Notes: generated by a model not told the origin, from the sequence alone. A DNA stretch of 64,000 bases from Auanema rhodensis (GCA_964057225.1 OZ059895.1:10726001-10790000); one strand, 5' to 3'. Shown: positions 1-12,034, counted from the first letter of the stretch. Numbers and translations: made by a program.

Positions 1-72
1 AGTTAATGAACCTTCATGGCCCGGTTAGTAGTTGGATCGGAGACGGCTTGGGAATCCCGGGTGGTGTAAGCT
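1..72 (+). repeat. Partial first monomer (5S 3' arm only)
   Basis: The window opens inside a monomer at agttaatgaacc, the box-A-like start of the 5S 3' arm. It continues through the box-C-like core at 32-47 to gtgtaagct ending at 72. The insert and 5' arm of this unit lie upstream of the window. Confidence 0.9.
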
Positions 73-87
73 TTTCAAATTTTTTTA

Positions 88-127
88 ACAATCATAACAC
101 GTTGAAAGTACGCCATGCAGCTGATTT
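88..127 (+). pseudogene. 5S rRNA 5'-arm relic (reference unit)
   Basis: Read without gaps against the nematode 5S sequence as I recall it, 5S position n falls at window base n+83. Positions 5-33 agree at about 24 of 29 bases, with the run cacgttgaa at 98-106 and acgccat at 110-116. After position 33 the match fades (gcagctgat for CCCGTCCGAT). The first bases, which form the 5' strand of helix I in 5S, are replaced by T-rich sequence, so no proper rRNA 5' end remains. The arm recurs in every unit, usually with gttgaaagtacgcc or gttaaaagtacgcc; later copies often have gccattcag instead of gccatgcag. Confidence 0.8.
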
Positions 128-242
128 TCAATTTTATCTCTTCCGTAACAAATTTATTCAATTTTCAAGCAGTTTTACTTAGACAGCTCAAACCACGGCA
201 GCAAAATATCTTTAATCTTGATTCTATATTACAACTATGAAC
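128..242 (+). other. AT-rich insert between the two 5S arms (reference unit)
   Basis: About 113-115 bp separate the 5' and 3' arms, where 5S has only a few bases (around positions 45-48). The segment begins near caattttatctcttccgt and ends near tattacaactatgaa. It is AT-rich with several short T-tracts and a conserved cggcagc or aggcagc word. I do not recognise its source. It carries most of the diagnostic variation: acaaatttattc, ataaatgttttc or acaaatgtttcc; tagctcaaaccacgg, tagctcaacccaagg or tagcaaaacccaagg; and atcttcaatcttatttc, atctttaatcttgattc or atctttagtcttatttc. It could be a former intergenic spacer, an insertion, or expanded 5S sequence too diverged to align. Confidence 0.75.
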
Positions 243-317
243 CAGTAGGTAATGAACCTCCATGGCCGGTTAGTAGTTGGATCGCAGACGGCTTGGGAAT
301 CCCGGGTGGCGTAAGCT
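243..317 (+). pseudogene. 5S rRNA 3'-arm relic with internal control region (reference unit)
   Basis: The arm runs from cagtaggtaatgaacc through gttagta, the box-C-like core (277-292) and gggaatccc to gtaagct. Against recalled nematode 5S, positions 71-119 match with about 4-7 differences in 49 bases depending on the copy. The box-A region (recalled AGTTAAGCAACG) survives less well as agttaatgaacc, and one or two bases are added before gttagta. The closing tgtaagct is the 3' strand of helix I, whose 5' partner is missing here. The arm is the best conserved part of the monomer throughout the array. Confidence 0.85.
277..292 (+). promoter_or_regulatory. Box-C-like 5S internal control element, gcagac variant
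   Basis: In 5S genes this region binds TFIIIA. Here the sequence is ttggatcgcagacggc; most copies have ttggatcggagacggc, identical to the nematode 5S core as I recall it. The gcagac form is confined to roughly the first 20 kb (for example 1017, 8635 and 9370 onward). Whether TFIIIA binds any copy is not shown by sequence alone. Confidence 0.55.
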
Positions 318-331
318 TTTCAAATTTTTTT
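317..331 (+). terminator. T-runs at the 5S-like 3' end, Pol III terminator-like
   Basis: Right after the 5S-like 3' end there is a T4 run, then caaa and a T7 run. This position is where genuine 5S genes have their Pol III terminator. The second run varies between units: T7, T6, or interrupted as tcttttc or ttttttc. The first T4 is lost in gcttctc units (44.5 kb onward). Confidence 0.5.
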
Positions 332-3300
332 AACAATCATAACACGTTAAAAGTACGCCATGCAGCTGATTTTTAATTTTGTCTCTTCCGTAACAAATTT
401 ATTCAATTTTCAAGCAGTTTTACTTAGACAGCTCAAACCACGGCAGCAAATTATCTTCAATCTTATTTCTATATTACAGTTATGAACCAGTAGTTAATGA
501 ACCTTCATGGCCCGGTTAGTAGTTGGATCGGAGACGGCTTTGGGAATCCCGGATGGCGTAAGCTTTTCAAATCTTTTCAACAATCATAACACGTTAAAAG
601 TACGCCATGCAGCTGATTTTTAATTTTGTCTCTTCCGTAACAAATTTATTCAATTTTCAAGCAGTTTTACTTAGATAGCTCAAACCACGGCAGCAAATTA
701 TCTTCAATCTTATTTCTATATTACAGTTATGAACGAGTAGTTAATGAACCTTCATGGCCCGGTTAGTAGTTGGATCGGAGACGGCTTGAGAATCCCGGGT
801 GGCGTATGCTTTTCAAATTTTTTTAACAATCATAACACGTTAAAAGTGCGCCATGCAGCTGATTTTCAATTTTATCTCTTCCGTAATAAATGTTTTCATT
901 TTTCAAGCAGTCTTACTTAGATAGCAAAACCCAAGGCAGCAATATATCTTTAGTCTTGATTCTATATTACAGCTATGAACCAGTAGTTAATGAACCTCCA
1001 TGGCCGGTTAGTAGTTGGATCGCAGACGGCTTGGGAATCCCGGGTGGCGTAAGCTTTTCAAATTTTTTTAACAATCATAACACGTTAAAAGTACGCCATG
1101 CAGCTGATTTTTAATTTTGTCTCTTCCGTAACAAATTTATTCAATTTTCAAGCAGTTTTACTTAGACAGCTCAAACCACGGCAGCAAATTATCTTCAATC
1201 TTATTTCTATATTACAGTTATGAACCAGTAGTTAATGAACCTTCATGGCCCGGTTAGTAGTTGGATCGGAGACGGCTTTGGGAATCCCGGATGGCGTAAG
1301 CTTTTCAAATCTTTTCAACAATCATAACACGTTAAAAGTACGTCATGCAGCTGATTTTTAATTTTGTCTCTTCCGTAACAAATTTATTCAATTTTCAAGC
1401 AGTTTTACTTAGATAGCTCAAACCACGGCAGCAAATTATCTTCAATCTTATTTCTATATTACAGTTATGAACGAGTAGTTAATGAACCTTCATGGCCCGG
1501 TTAGTAGTTGGATCGGAGACGGCTTGAGAATCCCGGGTGGCGTATGCTTTTCAAATTTTTTTAACAATCATAACACGTTAAAAGTGCGCCATGCAGCTGA
1601 TTTTCAATTTTATCTCTTCCGTAATAAATGTTTTCAATTTTCAAGCAGTCTTACTTAGATAGCAAAACCCAAGGCAGCAAATTATCTTTAATCTTGATTC
1701 TATATTACAACTATGAACCAGTAGGTAATGAACCTCCATGGCCGGTTAGTAGTTGGATCGGAGACGGCTGGGGAATCCCGGGTGGCGTAAGCTTTTCAAA
1801 TTTTTTAACAATCATAACACGTTGAAAATACGCCATGTAGCTGATTTTTAATTTTATCTCTTCCGTAACAAATGTTTCCAATTTTCAAGCAGTTTTACTT
1901 AGATAGCTCAACCCAAGGCAGCAAATTATCTTTAGTCTTATTTCTATATTACAGTTATGAACCAGTAGTTAATGAACCTTCATGGCCCGGTTAGTAGTTG
2001 GATCGGAGACGGCTTTGGGAATCCCGGATGGCGTAAGCTTTTCAAATCTTTTCAACAATCATAACACGTTAAAAGTACGCCATGCAGCTGATTTTTAATT
2101 TTGTCTCTTCCGTAACAAATTTATTCAATTTTCAAGCAGTTTTACTTAGATAGCTCAAACCACGGCAGCAAATTATCTTCAATCTTATTTCTATATTACA
2201 GTTATGAACGAGTAGTTAATGAACCTTCATGGCCCGGTTAGTAGTTGGATCGGAGACGGCTTGAGAATCCCGGGTGGCGTATGCTTTTCAAATTTTTTTA
2301 ACAATCATAACACGTTAAAAGTGCGCCATGCAGCTGATTTTCAATTTTATCTCTTCCGTAATAAATGTTTTCAATTTTCAAGCAGTCTTACTTAGATAGC
2401 AAAACCCAAGGCAGCAAATTATCTTTAATCTTGATTCTATATTACAACTATGAACCAGTAGGTAATGAACCTCCATGGCCGGTTAGTAGTTGGATAGGAG
2501 ACGGCTGGGGAATCCCGGGTGGCGTAAGCTTTTCAAATTTTTTTAACAATCATAACACGTTAAAAGTACGCCATGCAGCTGATTTTTAATTTTGTCTCTT
2601 CCGTAACAAATTTATTCAATTTTCAAGCAGTTTTACTTAGACAGCTCAAACCACGGCAGCAAATTATCTTCAATCTTATTTCTATATTACAGTTATGAAC
2701 CAGTAGTTAATGAACCTCCATGGCCCGGTTAGTAGTTGGATCGGAGACGGCTTTGGGAATCCCGGATGGCGTAAGCTTTTCAAATCTTTTCAACAATCAT
2801 AACACGTTAAAAGTACGCCATGCAGCTGATTTTTAATTTTGTCTCTTCCGTAACAAATTTATTCAATTTTCAAGCAGTTTTACTTAGATAGCTCAAACCA
2901 CGGCAGCAAATTATCTTCAATCTTATTTCTATATTACAGTTATGAACGAGTAGTTAATGAACCTTCATGGCCCGGTTAGTAGTTGCATCGGAGACGGCTT
3001 GAGAATCCCGGGTGGCGTATGCTTTTCAAATTTTTTTAACAATCATAACACGTTAAAAGTGCGCCATGCAGCTGATTTTCAATTTTATCTCTTCCGTAAT
3101 AAATGTTTTCAATTTTCAAGAAATCTTACTTAGATAGCAAAACCCAAGGCAGCAAATTATCTTTAATCTTGATTCTATATTACAACTATGAACCAGTAGG
3201 TAATGAACCTCCATGGCCGGTTAGTAGTTGGATCGGAGACGGCTGGGGAATCCCGGGTGGCGTAAGCTTTTCAAATTTTTTAACAATCATAACACGTTGA

Positions 3301-4575
3301 AAATACGCCATGTAGCTGATTTTTAATTTTATCTCTTCCGTAACAAATTTATTCAATTTTCAAGCAGTTTTACTTAGACAGCTCAAACCACGGCAGCAAA
3401 TTATCTTCAATCTTATTTCTATATTACAGTTATGAACCAGTAGTTAATGAACCTCCATGGCCCGGTTAGTAGTTGGATCGGAGACGGCTTTGGGAATCCC
3501 GGATGGCGTAAGCTTTTCAAATCTTTTCAACAATCATAACACGTTAAAAGTACGCCATGCAGCTGATTTTTAATTTTGTCTCTTCCGTAACAAATTTATT
3601 CAATTTTCAAGCAGTTTTACTTAGATAGCTCAAACCACGGCAGCAAATTATCTTCAATCTTATTTCTATATTACAGTTATGAACGAGTAGTTAATGAACC
3701 TTCATGGCCCGGTTAGTAGTTGCATCGGAGACGGCTTGAGAATCCCGGGTGGCGTATGCTTTTCAAATTTTTTTAACAATCATAACACGTTAAAAGTGCG
3801 CCATGCAGCTGATTTTCAATTTTATCTCTTCCGTAATAAATGTTTTCAATTTTCAAGAAGTCTTACTTAGATAGCAAAACCCAAGGCAGCAAATTATCTT
3901 TAATCTTGATTCTATATTACAACTATGAACCAGTAGGTAATGAACCTCCATGGCCGGTTAGTAGTTGGATCGGAGACGGCTGGGGAATCCCGGGTGGCGT
4001 AAGCTTTTCAAATTTTTTAACAATCATAACACGTTGAAAATACGCCATGTAGCTGATTTTTAATTTTATCTCTTCCGTAACAAATGTTTCCAATTTTCAA
4101 GCAGTTTTACTTAGATAGCTCAACCCAAGGCAGCAAATTATCTTTAGTCTTATTTCTATATTACAGTTATGAACCAGTAGTTAATGAACCTCCATGGCCG
4201 GTTAGTAGTTGGATCGGAGACGGCTTTGGGAATCCCGGATGGCGTAAGCTTTTCAAATTTTTTTAACAATCATAACACGTTAAAAGTACGCCATGCAGCT
4301 GATTTTTAATTTTGTCTCTTCCGTAACAAATTTATTCAATTTTCGAGCAGTTTTACTTAGATAGCTCAAACCACGGCAGCAAATTATCTTCAATCTTATT
4401 TCTATATTACAGTTATGAACCAGTAGTTAATGAACCTTCATGGCCCGGTTAGTAGTTGGATCGGAGACGGCTTGAGAATCCCGGGTGGCGTATGCTTTTC
4501 AAATTTTTTTAACAATCATAACACGTTAAAAGTGCGCCATGCAGCTGATTTTCAATTTTATCTCTTCCGTAATAA

Positions 4576-7500
4576 ATGTTTTCAATTTTCAAGCAGTCTT
4601 ACTTAGATAGCAAAACCCAAGGCAGCAAATTATCTTTAATCTTGATTCTATATTACAACTATGAACCAGTAGGTAATGAACCTCCATGGCCGGTTAGTAG
4701 TTGGATCGGAGACGGCTGGGGAATCCCGGGTGGCGTAAGCTTTTCAAATTTTTTAACAATCATAACACGTTGAAAATACGCCATGTAGCTGATTTTTAAT
4801 TTTATCTCTTCCGTAACAAATGTTTCCAATTTTCAAGCAGTTTTACTTAGATAGCTCAACCCAAGGCAGCAAATTATCTTTAGTCTTATTTCTATATTAC
4901 AGTTATGAACCAGTAGTTAATGAACCTTCATGGCCCGGTTAGTAGTTGGATCGGAGACGGCTTGAGAATCCCGGGTGGCGTATGCTTTTCAAATTTTTTT
5001 AACAATCATAACACGTTGAAAGTACGCCATGCAGCTGATTTTCAATTTTATCTCTTCCGTAATAAATGTTTTCAATTTTCAAGCAGTCTTACTTAGATAG
5101 CAAAACCCAAGGCAGCAAATTATCTTTAATCTTGATTCTATATTACAGCTATGAACCAGTAGGTAATGAACCTCCATGGCCGGTTAGTAGTTGGATCGGA
5201 GACGGCTTTGGGAATCCCGGATGGCGTAAGCTTTTCAAATCTTTTCAACAATCATAACACGTTAAAAGTACGCCATGCAGCTGATTTTTAATTTTGCCTC
5301 TTCCGTAACAAATTTATTCAATTTTCAAGCAGTTTTACTTAGATAGCTCAACCCAAGGCAGCAAATTATCTTTAGTCTTATTTCTATATTACAGTTATGA
5401 ACCAGTAGTTAATGAACCTCCATGGCCGGTTAGTAGTTGGATCGGAGACGGCTTTGGGAATCCCGGATGGCGTAAGCTTTTCAAATCTTTTCAACAATCA
5501 TAACACGTTAAAAGTACGCCATGCAGCTGATTTTTAATTTTGTCTCTTCCGTAACAAATTTATTCAATTTTCGAGCAGTTTTACTTAGATAGCTCAAACC
5601 ACGGCAGCAAATTATCTTCAATCTTATTTCTATATTACAGTTATGAACCAGTAGTTAATGAACCTTCATGGCCCGGTTAGTAGTTGGATCGGAGACGGCT
5701 TGAGAGTTCCGGGTGGCGTATGCTTTTCAAATTTTTTTAACAATCATAACACGTTAAAAGTGCGCCATGCAGCTGATTTTCAATTTTATCTCTTCCGTAA
5801 TAAATGTTTTCAATTTTCAAGCAGTCTTACTTAGATAGCAAAACCCAAGGCAGCAAATTATCTTTAATCTTGATTCTATATTACAACTATGAACCAGTAG
5901 GTAATGAACCTCCATGGCCGGTTAGTAGTTGGATCGGAGACGGCTGGGGAATCCCGGGTGGCGTAAGCTTTTCAAATTTTTTAACAATCATAACACGTTG
6001 AAAAGACGCCATGTAGCTGATTTTTAATTTTATCTCTTCCGTAACAAATGTTTCCAATTTTCAAGCAGTTTTACTTAGATAGCTCAACCCAAGGCAGCAA
6101 ATTATCTTTAGTCTTATTTCTATATTACAGTTATGAACCAGTAGTTAATGAACCTTCATGGCCCGGTTAGTAGTTGGATCGGAGACGGCTTGAGAATCCC
6201 GGGTGGCGTATGCTTTTCAAATTTTTTTAACAATCATAACACGTTGAAAGTACGCCATGCAGCTGATTTTCAATTTTATCTCTTCCGTAATAAATGTTTT
6301 CAATTTTCAAGCAGTCTTACTTAGATAGCAAAACCCAAGGCAGCAAATTATCTTTAATCTTGATTCTATATTACAGCTATGAACCAGTAGGTAATGAACC
6401 TCCATGGCCGGTTAGTAGTTGGATCGGAGACGGCTTTGGGAATCCCGGATGGCGTAAGCTTTTCAAATCTTTTCAACAATCATAACACGTTAAAAGTACG
6501 CCATGCAGCTGATTTTTAATTTTGCCTCTTCCGTAACAAATTTATTCAATTTTCAAGCAGTTTTACTTAGATAGCTCAAACCACGGCAGCAAATTATCTT
6601 CAATCTTATTTCTATATTACAGTTATGAACGAGTAGTTAATGAACCTTCATGGCCCGGTTAGTAGTTGGATCGGAGACGGCTTGAGAATCCCGGGTGGCG
6701 TATGCTTTTCAAATTTTTTTAACAATCATAACACGTTAAAAGTGCGCCATGCAGCTGATTTTCAATTTTATCTCTTCCGTAATAAATGTTTTCAATTTTC
6801 AAGCAGTCTTACTTAGATAGCAAAACCCAAGGCAGCAAATTATCTTTAATCTTGATTCTATATTACAACTATGAACCAGTAGGTAATGAACCTCCATGGC
6901 CGGTTAGTAGTTGGATCGGAGACGGCTGGGGAATCCCGGGTGGCGTAAGCTTTTCAAATTTTTTAACAATCATAACACGTTGAAAATACGCCATGTAGCT
7001 GATTTTTAATTTTATCTCTTCCGTAACAAATGTTTCCAATTTTCAAGCAGTTTTACTTAGATAGCTCAACCCAAGGCAGCAAATTATCTTTAGTCTTATT
7101 TCTATATTACAGTTATGAACCAGTAGTTAATGAACCTCCATGGCCGGTTAGTAGTTGGATCGGAGACGGCTTTGGGAATCCCGGATGGCGTAAGCTTTTC
7201 AAATCTTTTCAACAATCATAACACGTTAAAAGTACGCCATGCAGCTGATTTTTAATTTTGTCTCTTCCGTAACAAATTTATTCAATTTTCGAGCAGTTTT
7301 ACTTAGATAGCTCAAACCACGGCAGCAAATTATCTTCAATCTTATTTCTATATTACAGTTATGAACCAGTAGTTAATGAACCTTCATGGCCCGGTTAGTA
7401 CTTGGATCGGAGACGGCTTTGGGAATCCCGGATGGCGTAAGCTTTTCAAATCTTTTCAACAATCATAACACGTTAAAAGTACGCCATGCAGCTGATTTTT

Positions 7501-8090
7501 AATTTTGTCTCTTCCGTAATAAATGTTTTCAATTTTCAAGAAGTCTTACTTAGATAGCAAAACCCAAGGCAGCAAATTATCTTTAATCTTGATTCTATAT
7601 TACAACTATGAACCAGTAGGTAATGAACTTTCATGGCCCGGTTAGTAGTTGGATCGGAGACGGCTTGGGAATCCCGGATGGCGTAAACTTTTCAAATTTT
7701 TTTAACAATCATAACACGTTGAAAGTACGCCATGCAGCTGATTTTTAATTTTATCTCTTCCGTAACAAATGTTTCCAATTTTCAAGCAGTTTTACTTAGA
7801 TAGCTCAACCCAAGGCAGCAAAATATCTTTAATCTTATTTCTATATTACAGTTATGAACCAGTAGTTAATGAACCTTCATGGCCCGGTTAGTAGTTGGAT
7901 CGGAGACGGCTTGGGAATCCCGGGTGGCGTAAGCTTTTCAAATTTTTTTAACAATCATAACACGTTAAAAGTACGCCATGCAGCTGATTTTTAATTTTGT
8001 CTCTTCCGTAACAAATTTATTCAATTTTCAAGCAGTTTTACTTAGATAGCTCAAACCACGGCAGCAAATTATCTTCAATATTATTTCTAT
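4576..8090 (+). repeat. Mixed units with a partial 5-mer (1228 bp) repeat
   Basis: Units beginning at 4576, 4820 and 5066 recur at 5804, 6050 and 6294, an offset of 1228 bp (five units); the match is lost in the following unit. Units at 7030 and 7276 resemble those at 4084 and 4330 and share the rare ttcgagcag change. From about 7625 units of the gaactttcatgg, ggatggcgtaaac type appear. Confidence 0.7.
7396..7417 (+). promoter_or_regulatory. Best-preserved 5S core: tagtactt form
   Basis: This is the only copy I saw with tagtacttggatcggagacg. All others read tagtagttgg. Base 7401 is C, as in the recalled 5S consensus TAGTACTTGG, so the 22 bases match nematode 5S fully as I remember it. It is either an ancestral base kept here or a back mutation; a single base cannot decide. 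Confidence 0.6.
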
Positions 8091-8094
8091 ATTA

Positions 8095-10067
8095 CAGTTA
8101 TGAACCAGTAGTTAATGAACTTTCATGGCCCGGTTAGTAGTTGGATCGGAGACGGCTTGGGAATCCCGGATGGCGTAAACTTTTCAAATTTTTTTAACAA
8201 TCATAACACGTTGAAAGTACGCCATGCAGCTGATTTTTAATTTTATCTCTTCCGTAACAAATGTTTCCAATTTTCAAGCAGTTTTACTTAGATAGCTCAA
8301 CCCAAGGCAGCAAAATATCTTTAATCTTATTTCTATATTACAGTTATGAACCAGTAGTTAATGAACCTTCATGGCCCGGTTAGTAGTTGGATCGGAGACG
8401 GCTTGGGAATCCCGGGTGGTGTAAGCTTTTCAAATTTTTTTAACAATCATAACACGTTGAAAGTACGCCATGCAGCTGATTTTCAATTTTATCTCTTCCG
8501 TAACAAATTTATTCAATTTTCAAGCAGTTTTACTTAGACAGCTCAAACCACGGCAGCAAAATATCTTTAATCTTGATTCTATATTACAACTATGAACCAG
8601 TAGGTAATGAACCTCCATGGCCGGTTAGTAGTTGGATCGCAGACGGCTTGGGAATCCCGGGTGGCGTAAGCTTTTCAAATTTTTTTAACAATCATAACAC
8701 GTTAAAAGTACGCCATGCAGCTGATTTTTAATTTTGTCTCTTCCGTAACAAATTTATTCAATTTTCAAGCAGTTTTACTTAGACAGCTCAAACCACGGCA
8801 GCAAATTATCTTCAATCTTATTTCTATATTACAGTTATGAACCAGTAGTTAATGAACCTTCATGGCCCGGTTAGTAGTTGGATCGGAGACGGCTTTGGGA
8901 ATCCCGGATGGCGTAAGCTTTTCAAATCTTTTCAACAATCATAACACGTTAAAAGTACGCCATGCAGCTGATTTTCAATTTTATCTCTTCCGTAACAAAT
9001 TTATTCAATTTTCAAGCAGTTTTACTTAGATAGCTCAAACCACGGCAGCAAAATATCTTTAATCTTGATTCTATATTACAACTATGAACCAGTAGGTAAT
9101 GAACCTCCATGGCCGGTTAGTAGTTGGATCGCAGACGGCTTGGGAATCCCGGGTGGCGTAAGCTTTTCAAATTTTTTTAACAATCATAACACGTTAAAAG
9201 TACGCCATGCAGCTGATTTTTAATTTTGTCTCTTCCGTAACAAATTTATTCAATTTTCAAGCAGTTTTACTTAGACAGCTCAAACCACGGCAGCAAATTA
9301 TCTTTAGTCTTATTTCTATATTACAGTTATGAACCAGTAGTTAATGAACCTCCATGGCCGGTTAGTAGTTGGATCGCAGACGGCTTGGAAATCCCGGGTG
9401 GCGTAAGCTTTTCAAATTTTTTTAACAATCATAACACGTTAAAAGTACGCCATGCAGCTGATTTTTAATTTTGTCTCTTCCGTAACAAATTTATTCAATT
9501 TTCAAGCAGTTTTACTTAGACAGCTCAAACCACGGCAGCAAATTATCTTCAATCTTATTTCTATATTACAGTTATGAACCAGTAGTTAATGAACCTTCAT
9601 GGCCCGGTTAGTAGTTGGATCGGAGACGGCTTTGGGAATCCCGGATGGCGTAAGCTTTTCAAATCTTTTCAACAATCATAACACGTTGAAAATACGCCAT
9701 GCAGCTGATTTTTAATTTTGTCTCTTCCGTAACAAATTTATTCAATTTTCAAGCAGTTTTACTTAGATAGCTCAAACCACGGCAGCAAATTATCTTCAAT
9801 CTTATTTCTATATTACAGTTATGAACGAGTAGTTAATGAACCTTCATGGCCCGGTTAGTAGTTGGATCGGAGACGGCTTGACAATCCCGGGTGGCGTAAG
9901 CTTTTCAAATTTTTTTAACAATCATAACACGTTAAAAGTGCGCCATGCAGCTGATTTTCAATTTTATCTCTTCCGTAATAAATGTTTTCAATTTTCAAGC
10001 AGTCTTACTTAGATAGCAAAACCCAAGGCAGCAAATTATCTTTAATCTTGATTCTATATTACAACTA
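8095..10067 (+). repeat. 8-unit block, copy 1 (1967 bp)
   Basis: The block is repeated at +1967 bp. Spot checks agree: gggtggtgtaag at 8414 and 10381, the rare cttggaaatcc at 9384 and 11351, and gttgaaaatacgcc near 9685 and 11652. Near 9880 this copy has cttgacaatcc and gtaagc where the second copy has cttgagaatcc and gtatgc, so the copies have begun to differ. Ends are accurate to perhaps 50 bp. Confidence 0.75.
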
Positions 10068-12034
10068 TGAACCAGTAGTTAATGAACTTTCATGGCCCGG
10101 TTAGTAGTTGGATCGGAGACGGCTTGGGAATCCCGGATGGCGTAAACTTTTCAAATTTTTTTAACAATCATAACACGTTGAAAGTACGCCATGCAGCTGA
10201 TTTTTAATTTTATCTCTTCCGTAACAAATGTTTCCAATTTTCAAGCAGTTTTACTTAGATAGCTCAACCCAAGGCAGCAAAATATCTTTAATCTTATTTC
10301 TATATTACAGTTATGAACCAGTAGTTAATGAACCTTCATGGCCCGGTTAGTAGTTGGATCGGAGACGGCTTGGGAATCCCGGGTGGTGTAAGCTTTTCAA
10401 ATTTTTTTAACAATCATAACACGTTGAAAGTACGCCATGCAGCTGATTTTCAATTTTATCTCTTCCGTAACAAATTTATTCAATTTTCAAGCAGTTTTAC
10501 TTAGACAGCTCAAACCACGGCAGCAAAATATCTTTAATCTTGATTCTATATTACAACTATGAACCAGTAGGTAATGAACCTCCATGGCCGGTTAGTAGTT
10601 GGATCGCAGACGGCTTGGGAATCCCGGGTGGCGTAAGCTTTTCAAATTTTTTTAACAATCATAACACGTTAAAAGTACGCCATGCAGCTGATTTTTAATT
10701 TTGTCTCTTCCGTAACAAATTTATTCAATTTTCAAGCAGTTTTACTTAGACAGCTCAAACCACGGCAGCAAATTATCTTCAATCTTATTTCTATATTACA
10801 GTTATGAACCAGTAGTTAATGAACCTTCATGGCCCGGTTAGTAGTTGGATCGGAGACGGCTTTGGGAATCCCGGATGGCGTAAGCTTTTCAAATCTTTTC
10901 AACAATCATAACACGTTAAAAGTACGCCATGCAGCTGATTTTCAATTTTATCTCTTCCGTAACAAATTTATTCAATTTTCAAGCAGTTTTACTTAGATAG
11001 CTCAAACCACGGCAGCAAAATATCTTTAATCTTGATTCTATATTACAACTATGAACCAGTAGGTAATGAACCTCCATGGCCGGTTAGTAGTTGGATCGCA
11101 GACGGCTTGGGAATCCCGGGTGGCGTAAGCTTTTCAAATTTTTTTAACAATCATAACACGTTAAAAGTACGCCATGCAGCTGATTTTTAATTTTGTCTCT
11201 TCCGTAACAAATTTATTCAATTTTCAAGCAGTTTTACTTAGACAGCTCAAACCACGGCAGCAAATTATCTTTAGTCTTATTTCTATATTACAGTTATGAA
11301 CCAGTAGTTAATGAACCTCCATGGCCGGTTAGTAGTTGGATCGCAGACGGCTTGGAAATCCCGGGTGGCGTAAGCTTTTCAAATTTTTTTAACAATCATA
11401 ACACGTTAAAAGTACGCCATGCAGCTGATTTTTAATTTTGTCTCTTCCGTAACAAATTTATTCAATTTTCAAGCAGTTTTACTTAGACAGCTCAAACCAC
11501 GGCAGCAAATTATCTTCAATCTTATTTCTATATTACAGTTATGAACCAGTAGTTAATGAACCTTCATGGCCCGGTTAGTAGTTGGATCGGAGACGGCTTT
11601 GGGAATCCCGGATGGCGTAAGCTTTTCAAATCTTTTCAACAATCATAACACGTTGAAAATACGCCATGCAGCTGATTTTTAATTTTGTCTCTTCCGTAAC
11701 AAATTTATTCAATTTTCAAGCAGTTTTACTTAGATAGCTCAAACCACGGCAGCAAATTATCTTCAATCTTATTTCTATATTACAGTTATGAACGAGTAGT
11801 TAATGAACCTTCATGGCCCGGTTAGTAGTTGGATCGGAGACGGCTTGAGAATCCCGGGTGGCGTATGCTTTTCAAATTTTTTTAACAATCATAACACGTT
11901 AAAAGTGCGCCATGCAGCTGATTTTCAATTTTATCTCTTCCGTAATAAATGTTTTCAATTTTCAAGCAGTCTTACTTAGATAGCAAAACCCAAGGCAGCA
12001 AATTATCTTTAATCTTGATTCTATATTACAACTA
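10068..12034 (+). repeat. 8-unit block, copy 2 (1967 bp)
   Basis: This is the second copy of the block above, directly adjacent to it. The match stops near 12037, where this side has ccagtaggtaatgaacctcc and copy 1 has ccagtagttaatgaacttt. Most of it is also the left part of the larger 21-unit duplication, so its sequence appears once more after 15.6 kb. Confidence 0.75.

Larger units (their letters stand above)
73..317 (+). repeat. First complete monomer, used here as the reference unit
   Basis: This 245 bp unit shows the anatomy shared by all copies. Bases 73-87 are the T-rich linker. Bases 88-127 are the 5S 5' arm. Bases ~128-242 are the AT-rich insert of unknown origin. Bases ~243-317 are the 5S 3' arm ending in gtaagct. 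The phase was chosen so that a unit ends where mature 5S would end. The next unit starts at 318 with a T-run. This copy carries the gcagac variant of the core instead of the commoner ggagac. Confidence 0.9.
150..4800 (+). repeat. Trimer higher-order stretch, ~737 bp period
   Basis: Three unit types alternate. One carries a tagcaaaacccaagg or caaaccacgg insert with ccatggcc. The second has gacagctcaaaccacgg and ggctttgggaatcccggatgg. The third has gaacgagtag, gcttgagaatcccgg and gtatgc followed by gtgcgcc. Corresponding bases recur at 890, 1628, 2365, 3103, 3840 and 4576, spaced 736-738 bp. The first element is the most variable, so the pattern is clear but imperfect. Confidence 0.8.
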
